NCBI GenBank assembly: GCA_944320135.1
Contig: CALUGI010000001.1
Span: forward strand, 1-64,000
DNA length: 64,000 bases
From: an uncultured Phocaeicola sp.
GTDB taxonomy: Bacteria; Bacteroidota; Bacteroidia; Bacteroidales; Bacteroidaceae
Direction: 5' to 3'
Shown: positions 59,012 through 64,000 of the stretch, one piece after another
Position numbering within the stretch: the stretch's first letter is position 1
How the letters are laid out: every line of letters starts with the position of its first letter
Translations under genes and position numbers: made by a program
The notes under the pieces: generated by a model
Databases searched by the model: none
What the model was told of the DNA's origin: nothing
The model's input: only the letters and a program-made list of their open reading frames with translations

Positions 59012-60712
59012 TTATCTCTGCATTTTCCCTAACGAACGTACCCTTTCTGCAAACTCTTCCTTTGGAATCACGGCCTTGTTTCTCGTCCGCAACCGGTTGT
59101 TGTAGACCGTCTGCGGAGAACAATGCAGAAACTCCGCAATCTTGACGCTGTCGTTGATGCCCAACCGGACGAGCGCATAAATCCGCAGCTCCGTGTTCAG
59201 CAATTCGCCTTCTTTAGGAACAACCCGGTCCTCCGGCCGGAGAAGGGAATTGAAGTCGTCCACGAAATCAGGATAGACATGCAGAAAAATAGTGTCGAAA
59301 CTATGGTAAAATTCCTTCAACTCGTTCTGGGTCATAGACGTGTTGGAGGCAAGCGACTTGATGTCGTCTATCTGTCCTGCCTTGATTTTGCGCCCGATAT
59401 TCTTCCGGTACTCTTCGAGTTTGGTGATATAGCTGGAACAAATGGAAAAGACATACCCGATGTATTCTTCTTTCACGTAGTTGGATTCGGTAAGCTGCTC
59501 GTTGCTTTTCTTGAGCTTCTCGTTCATTTCGGTCAGCATCTTCTGGGCTTCCGAGAGTTCGTTGACATGAATGTTGAGCAAACGGTTGCTTTCGTCCAAC
59601 CTCTTGCGAGAACGGGCTATTCTTCTGAACTGGAAAAATATGAGAAGGAACGACATGAGCAACACTCCGGACAGCACACTGACCGTGCGGAGCGACTTGC
59701 GAAGTTCTCTGGCCTGCATCTCGTTCCTCTTTCGGTAAGCCTACTGCAGTTTGTCCATCACCGCCGAAATGTTCATCACGCGAACCCTGTTTGGATAGAG
59801 CAGCGCTGCCTTGAGGCAATGGCTGATATAGGCATATCCCCGGTCGATGTCGCCCCGGACATACAGGATATTGGAGAGTTCTTCTAACGAAGCGATGTCG
59901 CGATTGCACATCCTTATATCGGCAATGGCCGAGCAAGCGAGGTATTTCATACGGTTGGTCTCATCTCCTTCGCTGCTGTACATGGTGGAAAGCATGTAGG
60001 CATTGATGGCATCTGTCAGTGTGGAGAGAGACGAATTGTCCACCGTTTCTTTAAGTTTCGCCTTGATGCTGTCACCTTCAGCCGAACGGGGATAGTCTCT
60101 ATGCAACGCCGCACAGAAACTATAGTAGGCAGGATGTTCCGGAGTGATGTACTTGCCGGCCTCCCGCCTCAACTTCGTTTCAAGAATGTAATACGGGTTT
60201 ATCTGCTCTTGCCGGTTTCCGATGAACTGCACCTGGTGCGAACACAGATAAATCCGTGTGTCGTAATATTGGTACATGGCCTCCTTGTTCAGGAAAGCTG
60301 TGTCGATATGATGCAATTCTTTTTCCGCTTCGTTCAGCAGCCCTTGGGCAGCAAGAAGGAAAGCCTTGTTCAACGCCCACTCGGTTCGCTTGTCTTTTCT
60401 TCCTAACCTTTCCGAAAGGCGTATGTTCTCGTCCACATAAACCATCGCCGAATCGGCGTTATAGCAGAAATATTCGTCATACATCATCTTGTTGAGCCAC
60501 AGCCTGTCTTCCAGCTTGAGCGGGACGGACAACTTTTTGCGCAGCCCGTCTATCCTTTCCTCCTTCTCCAAAATGTATTTCTCGCTGACGGCCAACACCG
60601 AATCCAGACGCGCAAGCAACGGCTCCAAGCCATTTCCGGCAAAAGCCTCCACAGAAACAGCCGCCAACAGCGCCAATGCCAATATGCTTTTCATTGCAAG
60701 GTATCTCATCAC
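59012..60712 (-). pseudogene. DUF6377-type membrane regulator interrupted by an in-frame TAG
   Basis: Two open frames, 60712-59741 and 59719-59012, are in the same frame and separated by eight codons starting with a TAG (59743-59741). Read through, they make one protein of 566 positions: signal peptide, helical TPR-like sensor half (SEKYILEKEERIDGLRKKLS, NKAFLLAAQGLLNEAEKELH), a transmembrane helix ([19 protein letters not shown]), a coiled coil and a C-terminal helix-turn-helix ([21 protein letters not shown]). That is the layout of the Bacteroidetes DUF6377 regulators. The stop lies just before the membrane helix; CAG to TAG would explain it. It stands directly upstream of the beta-glucan-type locus and is its likely regulator. 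Sequencing error or suppression cannot be excluded. Confidence 0.75.
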
Positions 60713-60737
60713 ACTTCATTCCTGTTCTAAATCCGTC

Positions 60738-60745
60738 CAAATATA
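60738..60745 (-). promoter_or_regulatory. -7 element of the DUF6377-type gene
   Basis: TATATTTG on the minus strand, 25 nt ahead of the first start codon. A second box in the same orientation, TACCTTTG (60894-60901), lies further up. Confidence 0.45.
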
Positions 60746-60806
60746 CGAAAATAAAGATTACGAAAAAAGATTCCGCCCCGCAAGAAAGCTCTGCAACGCG
60801 CGACCG

Positions 60807-60834
60807 CCCCGCGAATCGCTTCGCAGGGCGGACC
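60807..60834. other. GC-rich hairpin behind the LuxR-type gene
   Basis: CCGCCC-C-GCGAA with TTCGC-A-GGGCGG forms an 11-bp stem with one mismatch around a 4-nt loop. It could end the hemerythrin-LuxR transcript, but no clean T run follows directly on the minus strand. Confidence 0.4.
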
Positions 60835-60953
60835 CAACTAATAACTAACTTTTTACTTTTGTGGTTTACGTAATATCAATATGACTAACGATGCAAAGGT
60901 AGGGGTTCCCAGACTTTCCGACAATACCTACATGTCGGTATTTTTCAGGAAGC

Positions 60954-61565
60954 TCATAAAGCCATTTTCACCTCGCTCAGTTCCACCAGCTTGTTCACGA
61001 TGGCATAAATGGTAAGCCCGGCTGCGGAATGTATCTGCAGCTTGCGGGTAATGTTCCGCCGATGAGTGATGACCGTATGCACGGAAATGAAGAGCTTTTC
61101 GGCTATTTCCTTATTGGTCATTCCGCGCACCACGCATCCCACAATCTCCTTCTCGCGCTGGCTCAGCGAAGTGGCATCGCTTTCCTCCGCACTCGATATG
61201 CCCATCAGCACGGATATTTTCCGTCCAAGCGAACCGGCATCGTCAAACAGGTCGACCGACTCGTCATAACCTTTCAGCCGGTTTCCGTCAACCACCGTAT
61301 AAATCAGGGAAACGCACTTCACGTCCGCTTCAGGATACCGGCTCTTGAAACCTTCAAGATCAAACCATCCCTCAAATTGGGGATTGACTATCAGAATGTC
61401 CGGACGGCGGGCTTCCATGCAATGCTGCAACCCTTCTTTCGAGGATATTTCGACGGTTTGCACGTCAAGCCCTTCCAAATGCTTCAAGACGGAAGCCAAA
61501 CCTCCGCGCACGATGGCCGACGACTCGGCTATGGCCACGTATATTACTGTATCTTCCGGTTTCAT
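60954..61565 (-). CDS. LuxR-type response regulator with degenerate receiver
   Basis: 203 residues. The C-terminal LuxR/NarL helix-turn-helix is clear: SLSQREKEIVGCVVRGMTNK, EIAEKLFISVHTVITHRRNI. The N-terminal domain has the receiver fold, but the acidic pocket is reduced (VAIAESSAIVRGG) and the phosphate-accepting Asp position reads Asn (DILIVNPQFEG), so phosphorylation in the usual way is unlikely. Its start overlaps the stop of the hemerythrin gene by 4 nt; no histidine kinase is nearby. Control by protein contact or by a redox/iron signal sensed by the hemerythrin partner is an inference from the coupling. Confidence 0.88.
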   Translation of the reverse strand: MKPEDTVIYVAIAESSAIVRGGLASVLKHLEGLDVQTVEISSKEGLQHCMEARRPDILIVNPQFEGWFDLEGFKSRYPEADVKCVSLIYTVVDGNRLKGYDESVDLFDDAGSLGRKISVLMGISSAEESDATSLSQREKEIVGCVVRGMTNKEIAEKLFISVHTVITHRRNITRKLQIHSAAGLTIYAIVNKLVELSEVKMAL

Positions 61566-62263
61566 CTCGCCTCCTTTTCCAGCTCCATTATGGCGGGCAC
61601 GAACAGATAGTCCTCCACCCGGTTGTGGGAATCCAAATCTTCCTCGCAGCTGAATATGTCGAACAAGACGGCATTCAGCAGACGGTTGTCGGCCCCTCCC
61701 GGATAATACTTGATGATGATGTTTTTCAGTTCGGTCAGTTTCGCGTTTATCTGGTCGTGATGGCGGGCAAACACGCCGATGTTGTACCCTCCGGAACGTT
61801 CGCCCCTCAACAGTTTTTCGACATACACGAACACTTTCTCGTTTTCATATTCCATGTGCTTGCGCACTTCGCTCACGTATGCGTCGAAGAACTTCACTAT
61901 CAGGAAAGCCACTTCGTTTTCCGGCGAGCAGTCGATTGCCTCGATGAGCTTCCGGCGGATGGCCGGCAATTGGAAATCCAGGAAATAATGATGGGCACGC
62001 TTCAGATAGTCCATCAGCGCGGAGATGGAAAGCCCTGCGGGAGGGTCTTGAATACGGTTTCCGTCCTCGCCTAAAAAGTTGACCACTATCAGGAACGTGT
62101 CACAATCCACTCCGTTCATCCTGCACACCTCCTTCACCGACTTGTCGCCGAATCCCAATGACACTCCGAAGCGGCTCAGCACCTGAAGAAGCGCATAGTT
62201 TTCGCAAATCAGGTCGCTCATCTTGTCGGAAGACTTGTATCTTCTGGTTCCGTTGTTGCACAT
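61562..62263 (-). CDS. Hemerythrin-domain protein of the RIC (iron centre repair) type
   Basis: 233 residues from the start MCNNGTRRYKSSDKMSDL; two upstream ATGs (62278, 62293) are possible. Residues 15-65 form the N-terminal DUF542-like helix bundle of RIC/ScdA proteins (LSRFGVSLGFGDKSVKEVCR), and the rest is a four-helix hemerythrin domain with di-iron ligand candidates in HHYFLDFQLPAI, HMEYENEKVF, HHDQINAKL and HNRVEDYLFVPAI. RIC proteins repair Fe-S clusters damaged by oxygen or nitric oxide. Coupling with the LuxR-type gene suggests an oxygen/NO-responsive unit. Confidence 0.87.
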   Translation of the reverse strand: MCNNGTRRYKSSDKMSDLICENYALLQVLSRFGVSLGFGDKSVKEVCRMNGVDCDTFLIVVNFLGEDGNRIQDPPAGLSISALMDYLKRAHHYFLDFQLPAIRRKLIEAIDCSPENEVAFLIVKFFDAYVSEVRKHMEYENEKVFVYVEKLLRGERSGGYNIGVFARHHDQINAKLTELKNIIIKYYPGGADNRLLNAVLFDIFSCEEDLDSHNRVEDYLFVPAIMELEKEAR

Positions 62264-62400
62264 AAATAAAGTTCTCATATATACGGAACGCAAAATAAGG
62301 CAATTTTTCCAATGTTTGCAATCACCATTTGCAGGTATTTGGAAGGGGCGGGCGTTTCTGCCCGCAACGCAAAAACAAGCTCACGCCCGAACCGCACCGG

Positions 62401-62466
62401 AAAACCCGCCGGACTTTTCCGCAAAGCCTGCGACATTTTTCAGCAAAACCCGCCGGACTTTTCCGC
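62401..62466. repeat. 22-nt intergenic repeat array, three units, two identical
   Basis: Units 62401-62422, 62423-62444 and 62445-62466, each exactly 22 nt. The first and third are identical and start AAAACCCGCCGGACTTTT; the middle one starts AAAGCCTGCGACATTTTT. Each is quasi-palindromic (A-tract, about 10 GC-rich bases, T-tract). The array ends 9 nt before the -7 box of the next gene and lies between divergent genes. It is the clearest example of the family in this window. Confidence 0.85.
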
Positions 62467-62475
62467 AAAAAAGTT

Positions 62476-62483
62476 TAACTTTG
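62476..62483 (+). promoter_or_regulatory. -7 element of the small-protein/ygiQ pair
   Basis: TAACTTTG, an exact consensus match, 30 nt ahead of the start codon. The -33 position falls inside the repeat array, so the array could replace the usual TTTG box. Confidence 0.6.
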
Positions 62484-62513
62484 TCCGTACAAACCAAATC
62501 AAAAATACGAACC

Positions 62514-62840
62514 ATGTACACAATACAGACAAACCCTTCGGGAACCCGAAGCATGGAAATATCGGAAAAGCATCTGGAAACCATCGAAAAATACGCGCTT
62601 TTCCGCCAACTGATTGACAGCAACGGAATCATCGACGAGTCCGTGCTCGACAAGCTGAAGCTGAACGTGCGCTCGCTCATCGCCTCGACGGAAGGCAACA
62701 GCAAGGATTTGCTCGACTTGTGTCTCGACGTGATCTACCACAACAACATGAAGGCTTTCGGACTTCACCAGCTCATCCTGCTCTACATCAAATGGGAAAA
62801 GGAGAAAGAAGAAAAGGAAGAAACGGAAGAATCTAACTGA
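62514..62840 (+). CDS. Small conserved protein upstream of ygiQ, function unknown
   Basis: 108 residues from MYTIQTNPSGTRSMEISEKH; the frame is open upstream through the repeat array and promoter, which is not coding. Helical throughout (ETIEKYALFRQLIDSNGIID, LLDLCLDVIYHNNMKAFGLH), ending in a run of Lys and Glu. No signal peptide. It is 9 nt ahead of ygiQ, in the same frame, so co-transcription is likely. I know no function for it. Confidence 0.7.
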   Translation: MYTIQTNPSGTRSMEISEKHLETIEKYALFRQLIDSNGIIDESVLDKLKLNVRSLIASTEGNSKDLLDLCLDVIYHNNMKAFGLHQLILLYIKWEKEKEEKEETEESN

Positions 62841-62849
62841 CCGCACGCC

Positions 62850-64000
62850 TTGAAAGAGCATCAACTGACCGACTGGTTGCCGACAACCAAAAAGGAAATG
62901 GAACTGAGGGGATGGAACCGCCCGGACGTCATCATCTTCAGCGGCGATGCGTATGTAGACCACCCTTCGTTCGGAGCGGCGGTCATAGGGCGCACGCTTG
63001 AATCGTTGGGGCTTCGGACGGCCATCGTTCCGCAACCCAACTGGCGCGACGATTTGCGCGACTTCAAAAAACTGGGCCGCCCCCGCCTGTTCTTCGGGGT
63101 CTCGGCGGGATGTATGGACAGCATGGTCAACAAATACACGGCCAACAAAAGGCTCCGGAGCGAAGACGCCTACACGCCCGACGGAAGGCACGACATGCGC
63201 CCGGAGTATCCGAGCATCGTCTATACCCGCATCCTGAAAGAACTGTTCCCCGACGTGCCCGTCGTGTTGGGAGGCATCGAAGCGTCTCTGCGAAGGCTCA
63301 CGCATTACGACTATTGGGCCGAGCGGGTACGTCCGTCCATCCTGAAAGAATCGAAAGCCGACCTGCTGGTTTACGGAATGGGAGAAAAGCCCATAACCGC
63401 CATGTGCCGACACCTGCTGAACGAATTGGGAGAAACGGAAGAGGCGTATGTGCGCCACGTGCCGCACGACATCCTCCAAACGGCCTTCCTCATAGACCGG
63501 AAAGAAGCGGAAAGCCTCGCCCCGAACCCGAACGGGGAAGGCGACCTGACTCTGTTCTCTCACGAAGAATGCCTGAAGGACAAAAAGAAACAGGCGCAGA
63601 ACTTCCGCCATATCGAAGAAGAATCCAACAGATATGCGGCCGCACGCATCTTGCAGGATGTGGAGCAGCAAACGGTGGTGGTAAACCCGCCCTTTCCTCC
63701 GATGACCCAGGGAGAAATCGACCGCTCGTTCGACCTGCCTTACACGCGCCTTCCCCACCCGAAATACAAAGGCAAAAGGATTCCCGCCTACGACATGATC
63801 AAGTTTTCGGTCAACATCCATCGGGGATGCTTCGGCGGATGCGCGTTCTGCACCATCTCCGCCCACCAAGGCAAGTTCATCGTAAGCCGGAGCAAGGAAA
63901 GCATCCTGAAAGAGGTGAAGGCCATCACCGAAATGCCCGACTTCAAAGGCTATCTGAGCGACTTGGGAGGGCCTTCGGCCAACATGTACCGCATGAAAGG
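62850..64000 (+). CDS. ygiQ: YgiQ-type radical SAM protein, N-terminal part
   Basis: The gene runs off the right edge (383 complete codons in the window). The start is TTG at 62850 giving KEHQLTDWLPTTKKEMELRG, since the first in-frame ATG lies 16 codons in, past the conserved LTDWLPTTKKE segment, and the frame is closed by the preceding stop. Family signatures: FSGDAYVDHPSFGAAVIGR, NWRDDLRDF, FFGVSAGCMDSMVN, VVLGGIEASLRRLTHYDYW and the [4Fe-4S]-SAM motif CFGGCAFC (about residue 327). YgiQ is a conserved radical-SAM enzyme with no settled reaction. Confidence 0.92.
   Translation, partial: MKEHQLTDWLPTTKKEMELRGWNRPDVIIFSGDAYVDHPSFGAAVIGRTLESLGLRTAIVPQPNWRDDLRDFKKLGRPRLFFGVSAGCMDSMVNKYTANKRLRSEDAYTPDGRHDMRPEYPSIVYTRILKELFPDVPVVLGGIEASLRRLTHYDYWAERVRPSILKESKADLLVYGMGEKPITAMCRHLLNELGETEEAYVRHVPHDILQTAFLIDRKEAESLAPNPNGEGDLTLFSHEECLKDKKKQAQNFRHIEEESNRYAAARILQDVEQQTVVVNPPFPPMTQGEIDRSFDLPYTRLPHPKYKGKRIPAYDMIKFSVNIHRGCFGGCAFCTISAHQGKFIVSRSKESILKEVKAITEMPDFKGYLSDLGGPSANMYRMK

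Noticed and set aside
47702..60712. SusC/SusD-like genes in the glucan-type locus
   Set aside because: No TonB plug, CarboxypepD_reg or SusD/RagB signature is present; the only barrel is the C-terminal part of the glycosidase fusion.
62401..62466. Possible CRISPR array (identical 22-mers separated by 22 nt)
   Set aside because: The separating piece is itself a variant of the same unit, there are no unique spacers, no leader and no cas genes; equivalent arrays occur at many intergenic sites.
62223..62513. 97-codon upstream extension of the small protein before ygiQ
   Set aside because: It is the divergent promoter region plus repeat array read as protein (Phe/Ser/Pro-rich low complexity).
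62499..63869. 456-codon open frame on the minus strand
   Set aside because: Antisense to ygiQ and the small protein, which show conserved radical-SAM motifs.

Overview
The window is from a member of the Bacteroidales, most likely Bacteroidaceae (Bacteroides, Phocaeicola, Mediterranea or a close relative). The evidence is promoters of the Bacteroides type (TAnnTTTG, sometimes with an upstream TTTG), families largely confined to this phylum (DUF5606, the PUR-type DUF3276 protein, type III glutamine synthetase, DUF6377 regulator, fimbrillin-like lipoproteins, golvesin-domain hydrolase), many lipoproteins with acidic residues after the lipid cysteine, and a complete Rnf complex. I cannot fix the species. 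I see no rRNA, tRNA, CRISPR array, prophage or insertion sequence.

Layout. 0-6.4 kb is core housekeeping: the start of gapA, a leftward operon nusB-yajC-ybbR-coaE-DUF5606, and a rightward group of a PUR-type nucleic-acid-binding protein, ribosomal protein L25, peptidyl-tRNA hydrolase and an Hsp15-like protein. 6.4-12 kb has a HIT protein, a Kef-type antiporter and a copper-type P-ATPase. 12-18 kb has an unusual rightward trio: a predicted surface lipoprotein, a 1426-residue nuclease-helicase with a methyltransferase-like C-terminus, and an SDR oxidoreductase whose 3' end overlaps a convergent MATE exporter gene. galE follows. 20.9-26.5 kb is the leftward rnf operon (rseC-like, rnfB, C, D, G, E, A). 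26.6-30.4 kb has a divergent pair: an uncharacterised ATP-grasp-like protein and glutamine synthetase III. 30.6-36.8 kb is a leftward operon of three exported hydrolases (M23 peptidase, C69 dipeptidase, amidase with a golvesin insert), followed by clpB.

The right half is largely accessory carbohydrate metabolism: a GH97-GH43-GH88 operon, a lutABC lactate-oxidation operon, and a leftward beta-glucan-type locus (47.7-60.7 kb). That locus holds a GH3 beta-glucosidase, two fimbrillin-like lipoproteins, a GH16 glucanase, a glycan-binding lipoprotein and a clan-A glycosidase fused to an outer-membrane beta-barrel. It sits behind a DUF6377 membrane regulator broken by an in-frame TAG, and no SusC/SusD pair is visible. 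The window closes with a LuxR-type regulator with a degenerate receiver, a hemerythrin/RIC protein, a small conserved protein and the start of a YgiQ-type radical-SAM protein.

The most unusual non-coding signal is a family of short intergenic arrays. Units of about 22 nt carry an A-tract, a GC-rich core and a T-tract, and are repeated 2-4 times. They occur at about ten sites, mostly in divergent promoter regions or just behind operons. Two sites fold into hairpins of 25-32 bp with the same architecture, and one unit copy differs by only two bases between loci 15 kb apart. The other main leads are the nuclease-helicase-methyltransferase-like fusion, the glycosidase/beta-barrel fusion in a locus without SusC/D, and the amber-split regulator.
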